Assembly (NCBI RefSeq): GCF_009363435.1
Contig: NZ_CP045354.1
Span: 3,624,501 to 3,688,500, forward strand
Direction: 5' to 3'
Length of the DNA stretch: 64,000 nt
DNA from: Labrenzia sp. THAF82
GTDB taxonomy: Bacteria; Pseudomonadota; Alphaproteobacteria; Rhizobiales; Stappiaceae
In this document: in pieces, positions 1 through 10,400 of the stretch
Position numbering within the stretch: position 1 is the stretch's first letter
Layout of the letters: every line of letters starts with the position of its first letter
Program-made: the position numbers and the translations under genes
The notes under the pieces: generated by a model
Databases searched by the model: none
Seen by the model: only the letters and a program-made list of their open reading frames with translations
What the model was told of the DNA's origin: nothing

Positions 1-516
1 ACCGAAGACCTGGAGAGTGTGCGGGCGCTACTTGAACAGACCGAGGTTGGCATGGCAGGGCCGCACACTGTGCTCGGCGATGCTATCGGACTGGCAATCA
101 AGACGTTCCAGGGAAGCGAGATTGCCGACAAGTTATTGATAGTGTTGAGCGACGGCGCAGATACCGGCAGCCGAATGACACCAATCAATGCAGCGGCCAT
201 CGCTGCAAAAGACGGAATTGACATCATTACGATTGGCGTCGGAGATCCGGCGGGAAGCGGTGAACAAAGGCTCGACGAGACAAGTCTGAAAAAAATCGCT
301 GAACAGGCAAACGGGTCCTACTATTTTGCTGGAGACGAGGCGGCGCTTTCCGACATCTACACACGGATTGACGCTCAAGAACCTCGCACTGTCGAGACGT
401 CAACGTACCGGCCGAGAGAAAGTCTCGGATATGTCCTGCTGGCGCTTGCAGCGTTTACAGGTTTTTTGACCTTGCTTTTCCTGCATGTACTCAAAGAACG
501 CCGGAGGCTCGCATGA
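1..516 (+). CDS. BatA-like von Willebrand A membrane protein (C-terminal part)
   Basis: The 5' end lies outside the window; the open frame runs in from base 1. What remains is the C-terminal half of a VWA domain, with the motif LSDGADTGS typical of the last metal-site loop, followed by one hydrophobic segment (about 25 residues) and a basic tail ending KERRRLA. This matches the end of BatA-type proteins, which are anchored in the inner membrane with the VWA domain in the periplasm and are usually encoded beside a MoxR AAA ATPase. The stop overlaps the next start as ATGA (513-516), so the two genes are translationally coupled. Family-level identity is fairly safe; the cellular role of Bat proteins (stress tolerance, envelope complex maturation) is only known by analogy. 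Confidence 0.75.
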   Translation, partial: TEDLESVRALLEQTEVGMAGPHTVLGDAIGLAIKTFQGSEIADKLLIVLSDGADTGSRMTPINAAAIAAKDGIDIITIGVGDPAGSGEQRLDETSLKKIAEQANGSYYFAGDEAALSDIYTRIDAQEPRTVETSTYRPRESLGYVLLALAAFTGFLTLLFLHVLKERRRLA

Positions 517-2042
517 TACCGGACGGATTTGTCGACAGCTTTTCCGCGTTTCATTTTATCCGTCCATTGTGGCTCCTGTTTTTGTTTCCAGTCGGAATAC
601 TCTGGTGGTCGGTTCGTGGGTCTGCCGGTCGGTCTGCATCTATTCCGTCTTCTATTGCGCCGCACCTGGCTAAGGCACTTCAAGTGGGTTCAGAAAGCAG
701 GCAGCGCATTCAACCGGTTGACAGTGCAGTTCTTGTTCTTTCACTTCTCGTGTTGGCAGCGGCTGGACCAACCTGGTCTCGAATTCCAAACCCGCTTGTT
801 TCGGACACTGCGCCCCTTGTCGTGGCACTGAAAGTCACAAAGTCGATGATGCAGGTCGACGTCGCTCCAAACAGACTTGAGCGCTCGAAACAAAAGGTCC
901 TTGATCTTCTAGACGAAAGAACCGGGGCAAAGACCGCACTTGTCGCCTATGCAGGAACTGCGCACCAGGTTGTGCCACTTACCGAAGACCCAGCCGTCTT
1001 GAAACCGTTTCTGGAAGGATTGGACCCGTCGGTCATGCCGAAGGCCGGCACCAGTTTGAAGGCCGCTCTCAATCTGGCTCAGGACATATTGTCTTCTCAG
1101 GATGTTCCTGGCGCGATTCTATTCATGGTTGATGAGATAGCAGATGCAGATACGGCGGTTTTGTCACAACATGTTCAAAGTGGAAATTCGCCTGCTTTGT
1201 TCTGGTTTGCGTCCCGCGACCAACAATCTAAGTCGAAACTGAGCGCTTTACCGGGGTATCCGGTGGTCGAAATGACGCCGGACAGCAAAGACGTTGAGCA
1301 AATCTCTCGAAATATCAACGCGGTTTATCAGGCAGCTCTTGCGAATGATGAACGTCAAAAATGGAAGGACCAGGGGCGCTTCCTGGTATTCCCGGCAGCG
1401 CTGATCATGCTCTTCTGGTTTCGCAGAGGCTGGACAATGCAGTGGGCCGCTATTCTGCTATCAGCTGGTGTTATTCTGCAGCCTTCCGAGGTGCGCGCAG
1501 ATGGCTGGAAGGACTGGTTCTTCACACCCGATCAACAAGGGCGTATGGCGTTTGAAGACAAGCAATATGAAAAGGCCGCGGATTTGTTTCAAGACCCCAT
1601 GTGGAAGGCCTTTTCACTCTACCGGCTCGGAAAATACGAAGATGCTGCTGAACTTTATTCTTGGCAGGAAAGCACGGACGCTGCCATGGGTGAAGGCATG
1701 TCTTTGCTCCGATCACGAGCTTACAGACCAGCAATTGCAGCGTTTGAAAAGGCTGTTGCTCGCGATCCCAACAACAAGGCTGCGCAGCACAATCTGGAGC
1801 TTGCCAGGTACATACTCGACTATATCGAAACGACACGCGAACAATCCGATACAGGTGAAAGCGGGATCGGCGCAGACGATGTTGCCTTTGACAACGAGGC
1901 GGGGCGCGGAACCCAAACGCAACAGCCAACCGGCGAAGCTCTGCCTGAAACAGCCGAGCAATGGATGCGGACCGTGGATACGCGAACAGGAGATTTTCTG
2001 AAGACCCGTTTTGCATTGGAAGCTGCCGGGAGCTCACAATGA
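513..2042 (+). CDS. BatB/BatC-like protein: VWA domain with C-terminal TPR repeats
   Basis: A 509-residue protein with N-terminal hydrophobic segments (about residues 15-32 and 70-85), a VWA domain (about 98-285), two further hydrophobic segments (about 290-325) and TPR-like helices (about 335-430), followed by an acidic polar tail. VWA plus TPR in one chain corresponds to BatB fused to BatC. The first metal-site motif, normally DxSxS, reads KVTKS here (lysine at residue 107 in place of aspartate), so the metal site is probably lost. It overlaps the upstream gene by 4 nt and the downstream BatD-like gene by 4 nt (ATGA at 2039-2042), which indicates one operon. Function beyond a membrane scaffold role cannot be read from the sequence. 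Confidence 0.75.
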   Translation: MIPDGFVDSFSAFHFIRPLWLLFLFPVGILWWSVRGSAGRSASIPSSIAPHLAKALQVGSESRQRIQPVDSAVLVLSLLVLAAAGPTWSRIPNPLVSDTAPLVVALKVTKSMMQVDVAPNRLERSKQKVLDLLDERTGAKTALVAYAGTAHQVVPLTEDPAVLKPFLEGLDPSVMPKAGTSLKAALNLAQDILSSQDVPGAILFMVDEIADADTAVLSQHVQSGNSPALFWFASRDQQSKSKLSALPGYPVVEMTPDSKDVEQISRNINAVYQAALANDERQKWKDQGRFLVFPAALIMLFWFRRGWTMQWAAILLSAGVILQPSEVRADGWKDWFFTPDQQGRMAFEDKQYEKAADLFQDPMWKAFSLYRLGKYEDAAELYSWQESTDAAMGEGMSLLRSRAYRPAIAAFEKAVARDPNNKAAQHNLELARYILDYIETTREQSDTGESGIGADDVAFDNEAGRGTQTQQPTGEALPETAEQWMRTVDTRTGDFLKTRFALEAAGSSQ

Positions 2043-3325
2043 GACACTGGCTCGTGCTGCTCCTTTTGACCCTTGCAGGTCCTGTGCTCGCACAAGGCGA
2101 CACGTCGCCGATAGTGCGATCATCCCTTGAACAAAACACGGCCATACCCGGGCAACCGCTGATCTATCGCATCAGTGTTCTTGTACCAACCTGGTTACCC
2201 TCACCACCAGTGTTTCCGAGTTTTGAAGTGCCAAATGTCGCCGTCCGTTTGCCCTCAAGAGCCAGCGGACCGATCAGCGAAACGATTGATGGAGAGACCT
2301 GGTCAGGCGTGTCGCGGTCCTATCGACTGTATCCCATGGCAGCGGGCCGATTTGAAATACCGGCTGGACTTGTAAAAGTTACATATGCCGACCCGCAAAC
2401 CAGCCAACCAGTTGTCGTCGACGTTCAAACGGACGCATTTGAAATCATCGGCCAGTTACCCGCTGGCGCTGATACACTGAGCCCATTTTTGGCAGCACGT
2501 ACCCTGACACTGGATCGAACTTTTGACGGGGTCACAGACGACCTCAAGGCCGGAGATTCGCTTTCTATCAGCACCTCAGTCGGCGTTACCGGTGTTTTGC
2601 CCATGTTCGTTCCCCCGGTTACTCCAGATGAAGGCATTTCCGGGTTGGTCTTCTATCCCAAAGAACCTGTTCTGGAAGAAGGTGAAAATCGCGGCGTCAT
2701 CGAGGGCAAAAGGTCAGAAGAAGTGACCGTGATGGTGGAAAATGCAGGCAGCTATCGAATCAGTGAATTGTCGGTATCCTGGTACAATCTTGAAAGCGGC
2801 AAAGTTGAGACGAGTACAGTTCCTGCGATTGAGTTTGACGTGGCGGGTGTCGTGCCTGTCAATGAAGCGGTTTCGGAGAGTTTCAGTGCCAGATCGCTTC
2901 TAGCGGGAATGTTGGTGGTCATGGTTGTCGCAGTCCTATTTGTGTTCTTCATCAAGGCCTACGGACAACCTGTTTTGAAGTGGATCAAGTACCGTCTAAA
3001 GGTCTATAAACTGTCTGAGTTTCATGCCTATCAAACGCTCAAACACTCGGTTCGCAAGCGTGATTATTCAGGCACACTAGTGGCTGTTTCCAACTGGAAA
3101 GACCGGATTGGTCGGCACTGTGCATCGCTCGATATGACCAGCGTCGACGATACGCTCTTTGCACTGGGTAAGTCACAGTTCGAGAATACCACGAACCGAA
3201 GCTCAAAGCAGGAAATTGCTGCCTGGAACTCGGTATTGAATTCCGTTTCAAAACTCAGGCGACAAGCGGACGTTGAACAAAGGCAAAGGCGTAGGTCTTC
3301 ACTCAAGAGCCTAAACCCGACCTGA
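2039..3325 (+). CDS. BatD-like periplasmic/membrane protein
   Basis: Start chosen at the ATG at 2039, which overlaps the previous stop (ATGA) and begins a clear signal peptide (MRHWLVLLLLTLAGPVLAQG); the longer open frame upstream has no such signal. The mature part is rich in beta-strand Ig-like sequence, as in BatD (oxygen tolerance) proteins. One transmembrane helix lies near residues 288-312 and a basic cytoplasmic tail of roughly 115 residues follows. About 428 residues, within the family range. It is the last gene of the Bat operon, convergent with and only 9 nt from the ABC exporter gene. Sequence conservation in BatD proteins is low, so the assignment leans on position and architecture. 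Confidence 0.65.
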   Translation: MRHWLVLLLLTLAGPVLAQGDTSPIVRSSLEQNTAIPGQPLIYRISVLVPTWLPSPPVFPSFEVPNVAVRLPSRASGPISETIDGETWSGVSRSYRLYPMAAGRFEIPAGLVKVTYADPQTSQPVVVDVQTDAFEIIGQLPAGADTLSPFLAARTLTLDRTFDGVTDDLKAGDSLSISTSVGVTGVLPMFVPPVTPDEGISGLVFYPKEPVLEEGENRGVIEGKRSEEVTVMVENAGSYRISELSVSWYNLESGKVETSTVPAIEFDVAGVVPVNEAVSESFSARSLLAGMLVVMVVAVLFVFFIKAYGQPVLKWIKYRLKVYKLSEFHAYQTLKHSVRKRDYSGTLVAVSNWKDRIGRHCASLDMTSVDDTLFALGKSQFENTTNRSSKQEIAAWNSVLNSVSKLRRQADVEQRQRRRSSLKSLNPT

Positions 3326-3334
3326 TGTGCCGGC

Positions 3335-5551
3335 TTAACTGGCCTTGGCTGTTTGCCCCATTAGCACAGGCACGACTTTGTCAGGTGTTCCCATCATGGC
3401 AATTTGTCCCGATTTCATGACCACAACTCGATCCGCCATTTTCATGTGGCTTGGACGTTGAGTGTTGAGGAGGATCGTTGCCTTGCCCTTGAGGTCTGCA
3501 ATCATTGCCATGAACTTCTTGTCGCCTTCGAAATCGAGATGCGTTCCCGGATTGTCGAAGAGATAAAGCGGCACCGATTTAACAAAGGCCCTTGCCAGGA
3601 CAATCCTCTGTTTCATGTTGTCCGGGATCTGAGCCAGACTTTCGTTGTTCAACCTGGTTTCCAGACCTTCGAAATTCTCCTCCAGGTAAGACAACAATCC
3701 CAAATCATCCGTAATTTCGAACAGCCTTTGATCGCTTGCACCTGGATCGGAAAGGAGCAAATTCTGCTTTACCGTGCCATAAAAGAAGTCAAGATCGTCC
3801 GGAGCATAACCAATGGCAGAACGCCACTCGGCTGTGTCGAGCTGGCGAACATCCAGACCATCAAACAGTATTGAGCCGACCTGGGGCTGGAACAAGCCAG
3901 TAATGGATTGAAAGAGCGCTGTTTTGCCGGAACCGCTGGGTCCTGTGATGGCGATCATCTCGCCGTGTTTTATCGTTAGCTCCATTCCCTTCAGCGCAGC
4001 TTCTGTTGCGCCTGGATATCTCAGAACAAGGGAGGTGATTTTCAAGTCACCGCGTATGTCACGGGTGATCTTGGGGAGATGTCCGGGTTCACGCTCGAGC
4101 GGCACCTGCATCAAGTTGTTGATCTGTTCAATGACCGTGCGACTTTGGGCAAGTTGCGTGATGCTCAGGAAGGCCTGGTTCATGGGGTTCAGCACACGCC
4201 ACGCTAATGCCATTGTGGCGATCAGAGCCCCCATGCTCATATCCCCGTTCATGACCTGAATGGCACCAATCCCAAGCACAAGCACCCCGCAGATGGTCAT
4301 CAAGGTTTGAGAAACGGTTTGAAGCACCAGCGTCAGAGTTCGGGCATGAACGTTCAACTTGTTGAACGTCGTAGACATGGTGGAAAACCTGTCGAGCCAG
4401 ATGTCTTCCACGGACAGGTTGCGCAGTGCTCTCTGATTGCGGAAAGTTTCGATCATGAAACTGTTCAGCTTGGACTTTTGTTCGCCTACTGCTGCAACTT
4501 CACGCTGGACCTTTGGGAGAACATAAACGGCCAGGAGAGCATAGACCGCAAACAGTGCCAGCGGTGGCAGTGCCACCGGACCGCCAATCAGGAAGATCGC
4601 GGTGATGAATATCAGACTGAATGGAATATCCACCATCGCGTTAAAGAGCGAGCTTTGAAAGATATCACGCACACTGTCGAAGTAGCGGAGACGCATAACC
4701 TGCGTCCCGATCGGCGCTTCCGACAACATCGAATACGGCAGATGTAGGATGCGTTCGAAGGTCTTGTTGCCAACGATCGCATCGATGCGTCCGCCCAGAT
4801 AGGATTGCAGCCAGGTCTTTGTTTTTCTGAGCGCGACTTCACTCAGCAAAATGATTGCAATACCGACGGCCATGGTCAAAAGCACATTGACCGACTTGGC
4901 GCCCATGGCCTTGTCGTAAATCGCCATGATGAACAAGGGCGGCCCGAGTGCGAGCAGGTTCAGGACAAAGCCGAGAGCCAAGATGGCAACAATACTCGTT
5001 CGGAACTTTTTCGAGACCCCGGAAAACCACGTTCTGTTTCCGGGAGTTTGCTCCGCCGTGTCATCTTCTTCGCTCGTCAGATAGACTTTGTCTTTCTGAA
5101 TTGCACTTGGAGTAATTTCGGTGGCGGAGGCATTCTTGCCGGAATATGCGCGAAACGCCCCTGTTTCTGCCCGGCTGACAATCACCAGAACATCGCTTGA
5201 AGTAACCAGCAGACAGGGAAACTGGGATTGTGAAAGGTCTTTGGCACTGCCTTTGTAAGGAATTGTTTTGACGTTCAACCGGTTCAGAACCACTCGCAAG
5301 TCCTGAAAGGTTTCAATCTTGTCAAAATGAGGCAATGCCTCGAAAAGCAATCGATCATTACCTTGCCAGTGCATTTCGCGAAGCAATGGGACCAGGCAAT
5401 TTTCAGCTGCATGCGCACTTTTTTCAGATGCAGCCGGTCGGTTTTCCGACTGTGTGGTTGAAGACAATTCTGCAGACAAGTCCTGCCATTGCCGATGAAC
5501 CGCGTTATCCGTGTATTCGATGTCGTCGAGGTCAAAAAGGTTTCTGCTCAT
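3335..5551 (-). CDS. Type I secretion ABC exporter, subunit 1, degenerate ATPase
   Basis: A 738-residue exporter half with an N-terminal region resembling a C39-like domain without a recognisable peptidase cysteine motif (about 45-160), a six-helix ABC transmembrane domain (about 185-470) and a nucleotide-binding domain (about 500-735). Walker A is intact (GPSGSGKT, 537-544). The ABC signature position reads IPDNM (642-646) instead of LSGGQ, the residue after the Walker B aspartate is Asn667 instead of Glu, the switch histidine is Gln698, and the Q-loop glutamine is missing (YAPDD). It probably cannot hydrolyse ATP on its own canonical site. It overlaps the next exporter gene by 4 nt, so a heterodimer is likely. 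Proposed substrate: the giant RTX adhesin encoded divergently next to the pair. Confidence 0.85.
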   Translation of the reverse strand: MSRNLFDLDDIEYTDNAVHRQWQDLSAELSSTTQSENRPAASEKSAHAAENCLVPLLREMHWQGNDRLLFEALPHFDKIETFQDLRVVLNRLNVKTIPYKGSAKDLSQSQFPCLLVTSSDVLVIVSRAETGAFRAYSGKNASATEITPSAIQKDKVYLTSEEDDTAEQTPGNRTWFSGVSKKFRTSIVAILALGFVLNLLALGPPLFIMAIYDKAMGAKSVNVLLTMAVGIAIILLSEVALRKTKTWLQSYLGGRIDAIVGNKTFERILHLPYSMLSEAPIGTQVMRLRYFDSVRDIFQSSLFNAMVDIPFSLIFITAIFLIGGPVALPPLALFAVYALLAVYVLPKVQREVAAVGEQKSKLNSFMIETFRNQRALRNLSVEDIWLDRFSTMSTTFNKLNVHARTLTLVLQTVSQTLMTICGVLVLGIGAIQVMNGDMSMGALIATMALAWRVLNPMNQAFLSITQLAQSRTVIEQINNLMQVPLEREPGHLPKITRDIRGDLKITSLVLRYPGATEAALKGMELTIKHGEMIAITGPSGSGKTALFQSITGLFQPQVGSILFDGLDVRQLDTAEWRSAIGYAPDDLDFFYGTVKQNLLLSDPGASDQRLFEITDDLGLLSYLEENFEGLETRLNNESLAQIPDNMKQRIVLARAFVKSVPLYLFDNPGTHLDFEGDKKFMAMIADLKGKATILLNTQRPSHMKMADRVVVMKSGQIAMMGTPDKVVPVLMGQTAKAS

Positions 5552-7281
5552 GCCGACCGTCCCCCCGTTTGCTGACGATCAGTGTCGTAAGAAGCTTCCA
5601 GGGCATGAATTTGCCCGCCTCTCAATTCAAACTGATGGTCGGCAACCGCCAGCATGGACGGACGGTGGCTGATGATGACAACGGTCAGATACCCTTTCAG
5701 ACGCACGAGGGCCTGGATAAGGCTTTTTTCGGCTATTTGATCCAATTGGGCATTGGCTTCGTCCAGGATTAGTATTTTTGGTTCGCTCGCCAATGCGCGT
5801 GCAATACAGATGCGTTGCAGCGTCGATGTTGGAACTTTTCCGCCAAGGTCTGACCCCAGCTGCGTTTCATAGCCCTTCGGCAGAAGATGGATTTCCTTTT
5901 CCAGACCGATCAGCTTCGCCGCCATGCGCGCATGCGCGATATCTGCGACAGCCCCGAACATGGTTATGTTTTCAAGTATGGATCCGTTGAAGATCGCGGA
6001 TTGATTGTCAACATATGCCACGGTGCGTCGAAGCGCGTGTTCATAAGGACCGTCATAGTCAAGACCACCAATGAGTACGTGGCCTGAATTCGGCTTCAAC
6101 TCGCCTGTCAGGACCTTCATCAAGGTCGATTTTCCGCTTCCGTCCGCCCCGCGAAAACCGACAAACTGGCCAGTTTCGACAGTCAGATTCAATTTGGAGA
6201 AAACTTGACGTCCAGTATCTCCCTTATCGACGTCAACATTGACCAGATTGATCGATCCGTCGGTCTCACCCTTGATTGCATGTTGAATTTTGACTTCGGG
6301 CAACGAAAACAACTCATGGACCTGCGAATAATCATGTTTGAGACGCTGCATGTCGGTGAGTTGATTGATTGCCCTCAGGAATGGCTGAATGAACTGGCCA
6401 GATAGCAGGGTGCTGGCTGCGACACCACCAATGCTGAAAGTTCCTTGGATAACCATCAAGGCTCCGAAAATGACGACCAAAACCGTCGTCATGGTGCCAA
6501 AGAGAGCTGAAGCGTCCCTGGCCTGCCCAGACATTCGCATATACTTGGCGCTGAGATTGGCGGTTGTGCGCTGAAGCCGTTCAAACCGACGCATGATCAA
6601 CGCTTCCATTGCCTGCGATTTCACGGTTTTGGCACCGGAAAGGACTTCCAGAATGAAGTCTGACTTGCGATCGTCCTGTTCTGCCCTGTCGGCAACAACT
6701 TGCTGCAGATATTTATTTCGCTTCAACGCAAAGAGCAAAAACAATCCAAGCAATACAACGGGCACGAGTGCCAGCGGTCCTCCAATAAACACGAGCACGG
6801 CAAGGAAAATCCCACCTGCGGGCAAATCAATAGCCAGCAGTCGCCCCTGATCGCCATAGTGGTCTGCGATCGATTGAAGTGACCTTAGCTTATGAACTTG
6901 TACCGATACGGGCGTCTTTGAGAAGTCTGCAGGATCTGCATCCAGGACCCGGCGGAAAAGCTCTGTGTGTGCCTGATGGTTGAACCCTGCTCCCAGACGG
7001 CCAACGACTGCTGCCCGCGCGATCTTGAAAAAGGCATCGACGATCAGGACGCCAGAAACGCCGAGCATAAGCACCAGAAGCGTATCGGTGGAGGCGTTTG
7101 GCAACACGCGGTCATATACCTGCAGAATCGCCAGCGGCATGGCCAGTCCAAACACATTCGCAAAAATCGACGCAACAACAACTTCCCTCGGCAATCCTGG
7201 CGAGGAAATCCATTTGCCGGTTGGGGAATGCTTCACCCTAAGCCTGGGCAAAAAGAATGATGAGAACACAGATTTCAGCAT
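5548..7281 (-). CDS. Type I secretion ABC exporter, subunit 2
   Basis: A 577-residue exporter half lacking the N-terminal C39-like region of its partner: transmembrane domain about 30-315 and nucleotide-binding domain about 345-560. Walker A (GADGSGKS, 378-385), Walker B with the catalytic glutamate (LILDEAN, Glu508) and the switch histidine (ISHR, His539) are kept. The signature position reads VPTST (483-487) rather than LSGGQ. It is the first gene of the two-gene operon, read away from the adhesin; the 189-bp gap to the adhesin start must hold both promoters. The pair resembles heterodimeric ABC exporters with one weak ATP site, but here both signature motifs are altered. Confidence 0.85.
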   Translation of the reverse strand: MLKSVFSSFFLPRLRVKHSPTGKWISSPGLPREVVVASIFANVFGLAMPLAILQVYDRVLPNASTDTLLVLMLGVSGVLIVDAFFKIARAAVVGRLGAGFNHQAHTELFRRVLDADPADFSKTPVSVQVHKLRSLQSIADHYGDQGRLLAIDLPAGGIFLAVLVFIGGPLALVPVVLLGLFLLFALKRNKYLQQVVADRAEQDDRKSDFILEVLSGAKTVKSQAMEALIMRRFERLQRTTANLSAKYMRMSGQARDASALFGTMTTVLVVIFGALMVIQGTFSIGGVAASTLLSGQFIQPFLRAINQLTDMQRLKHDYSQVHELFSLPEVKIQHAIKGETDGSINLVNVDVDKGDTGRQVFSKLNLTVETGQFVGFRGADGSGKSTLMKVLTGELKPNSGHVLIGGLDYDGPYEHALRRTVAYVDNQSAIFNGSILENITMFGAVADIAHARMAAKLIGLEKEIHLLPKGYETQLGSDLGGKVPTSTLQRICIARALASEPKILILDEANAQLDQIAEKSLIQALVRLKGYLTVVIISHRPSMLAVADHQFELRGGQIHALEASYDTDRQQTGGRSA

Positions 7282-7470
7282 TGGTTTGACGCGTGTCGAG
7301 TAGCTACCTGCTCAAACTGTGCCGATCAGGTTTAAAAAGCGTTTACCTTACGGCTGTTTTTAACAATTCAGATTGGCGCTAACTTCAGGAATCAACGGCG
7401 ATTTTTGCTGTTTTTTAAGACGCATCAGGTTGATTGCCATAATCGGAAATTGTGCGGATGTGCGACCGTT

Positions 7471-10400
7471 ATGGCAAGCGACACTGAAAACCGGGACCCG
7501 AAAAACAGCGACTCTTCAGAAGCTGGGTCAGGTGAAAGCAGAACAACAGTAAATTCTGACAGCATGCTGCATTCGGGCATGCTCGACACTCGCGACCAAC
7601 ATCTGGACAAGGCACACGACTACCATCTCGACCAGGACATGGGCGAATCCGTGGAGCAGGTAAACGCAAATCTGCATCTTGGAAGTCGAACGCCAGAGCC
7701 GCTTAGCAGCGAGCAAGGTGCACATACCTCGACAAGCGATGAAACGGCAGATCCGGCCGCCGAGCTTCCGAAGATTGCCCAATTGGACATCGGGCCCACT
7801 GAAAGCGGCGCTTCATTAGCTGCAGCTCTCCCTGCCGAGATCGCCGACGAAAGGCTCGGTCGTGAAGCTGATGTCGTTGGCTCCGGCGCAACCGACCCGG
7901 CGGCCATATTGTCACGTGAACCGCTTCAATTCGATATTCCGGTAACAGAGCGCACCGAGGAGAATGAGCAAACTGAAAGTCGGTCATCTGTTGATGTGCA
8001 GTCAAATGAGGTAAGGGCCGAAGCGACTGAACAGGGTGAAACTGCGCAAGCCCTACCCTTGTCTGCGGTCGTTGATGTGGATGCGTCTGAAAATACCGTG
8101 GACGAAAACTCAACAATTGGAGTGTCAACTGGAATTCAGGCTTCGGCGACGGCCGGCCAAGATGCCGTTGTTACCTACAGTTTGCTAGATGATGCCAATG
8201 GTCTGTTTTCGATAGACCCAGAAACCGGGATCGTCGCGGTTGCCGGCCAGTTGGACGCTGAAACAGCGGCCAGTCACCAGATTACTGTTGTCGCCACCGC
8301 GCCGGACGGTGCAACGCAATCTGAAGTGTTCACAATTTCTATTCGTGACGTGAACGAGGACGGCGTCACTTCAGTTTCAGATACGGACCAGTCGGCAAAC
8401 ACATTCGCCGAGGATGCCAAAGAAGGTTCAAAAGTTGGCATCACGGCATCAGCAACAGATGGTGATTCCACAGACAAAGTTTCCTACTCGGTTGATGATC
8501 CAAGGTTTGAAATTGACGAAAACGGCATAGTAACGATCGCTGAAGATGCGGTTTTCGATGCGGAAAACGAAGGCAGCGTCTCGATAGCAATCACGGCGAC
8601 ATCCACAGATGGCTCTTCATCTACGGAAACTTTCAACCTGTCGGTATCCGATGTGAATGAGGCCGATGTGTCCGATGTCTCGGACGCCGACACATCTGCA
8701 AACACAATAGCCGAAGACGCTGGCGAAGGAACGAAGGTCGGCATCACCGCCCTCGCCACCGACGCTGATGGGTCCGACACCGTCTCCTATTCATTGGATG
8801 ACGACCGTTTCCTTGTGGATGGCAATGGTGTTGTGACCGTTGCGCCCGGCGTGTCCTTTGACGCGGAGACTGAAGGCTCCATCGATGTCACAGTGACGGC
8901 GACGTCTACAGACGGTTCGACGTCTCGAGAGACCTTCACGATCTCTGTGTCGGATGTCGATGAAGCAGATGTGTCCGCCGTCTCGGATACTGATACCGCT
9001 GCCAACACGATCGCCGAGAACGCCGGTGAAGGTGCGCAAGTCGGTATCACCGCCCTCGCCAACGATGCGGATGTGTCTGATTCCGTGAGTTATTCCGTTG
9101 ACGACAGCCGGTTCTCCGTTGACGGCAGCGGTGTTGTCACTGTCGCGTCCGGCGCATCCTTTGACGCGGAAACCGAGGGTTCCATCGACGTCACAGTGAC
9201 GGCAACGTCTACGGACGGTTCGACATCTCAAGAATCTTTCACGATTTCTGTAGCCGATGTCGATGAGGCAGGTGTGTCCGCCGTCTCGGACACTGATACC
9301 GCCGCCAACACGATTGCCGAAGATGCCGGTGAAGGAACGCAGGTCGGTATCACCGCCCTCGCCACTGATGCGGATGTGTCTGATTCCGTGAGTTATTCCG
9401 TTGATGACAACCGGTTCTCCGTTGACGGCAACGGCGTTGTGACTGTCGCGTCCGGCGCGTCCTTTGATGCGGAAACCGAGGGCTCTGTCGACGTCACAGT
9501 GACTGCGACATCGACGGATGGGTCAACGTCTCAAGAGACGTTCACGATCTCTGTGTCCGATGTCGATGAAGTTGATGTGTCCGCGGTCGCAGACACTGAC
9601 ACCACCGCCGACACTATTGCCGAGAACGCCGGTGAAGGCACGCAAGTTGGTATCACCGCCCTCGCCACTGATGCGGATGTGTCTGATTCCGTGAGTTATT
9701 CCGTCGATGACAGCCGGTTCTCTGTTGATGGCAACGGCGTTGTGACCGTTGCTTCCGGTGCGTCTTTCGATGCGGAGACTGAGGGCTCTGTCGACGTCAC
9801 AGTGACGGCGACGTCCACGGATGGTTCGACGTCTCAAAAGACATTCACGATCTCTGTGTCCGATGTTGATGAAGCATCTGTGTCCGCCGTCTCGGACACA
9901 GATGCTTCTGCCAACACGATTGCCGAGAACGCCGGTGAAGGTGCACAAGTTGGCATTACTGCCCTGGCAACGGATGCCGACGCCACTGACACGGTTTCTT
10001 ACTCCGTCGATGATGCACGCTTCGCTGTTGACGGCAACGGCGTTGTCACTGTCGCGTCAGGCGCGTCCTTTGACGCGGAAACCGAGGGCTCTGTCGACGT
10101 CACAGTGACTGCGACATCGACGGATGGGTCAACGTCTCAAGAGACCTTCACGATCTCTGTGTCGGATATCGATGAAGCTGATGTGTCCGCGGTCGCAGAC
10201 ACTGATACCAACGCCAACACTATTGCCGAGAACGCCGGTGAAGGCACGCAAGTTGGTATCACCGCCCTCGCCACTGATGCGGATGTGTCTGATTCCGTGA
10301 GTTATTCCGTCGATGACAACAGGTTCTCTGTTGATGGCAACGGCGTTGTGACCGTTGCGCCCGGCGCGTCCTTTGACGCAGAGACCGAGGGCTCTGTCGA

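Noticed and set aside
1522..2145. 207-codon minus-strand frame across the Bat genes
   Set aside because: Antisense shadow of two overlapping well-supported genes; the product is Arg/Ser/Cys-rich with no domain.
7405..7470. Upstream TTG start of the adhesin
   Set aside because: It adds a cysteine- and histidine-bearing segment unlike the rest of the protein; the ATG at 7471 begins the acidic N-terminus.
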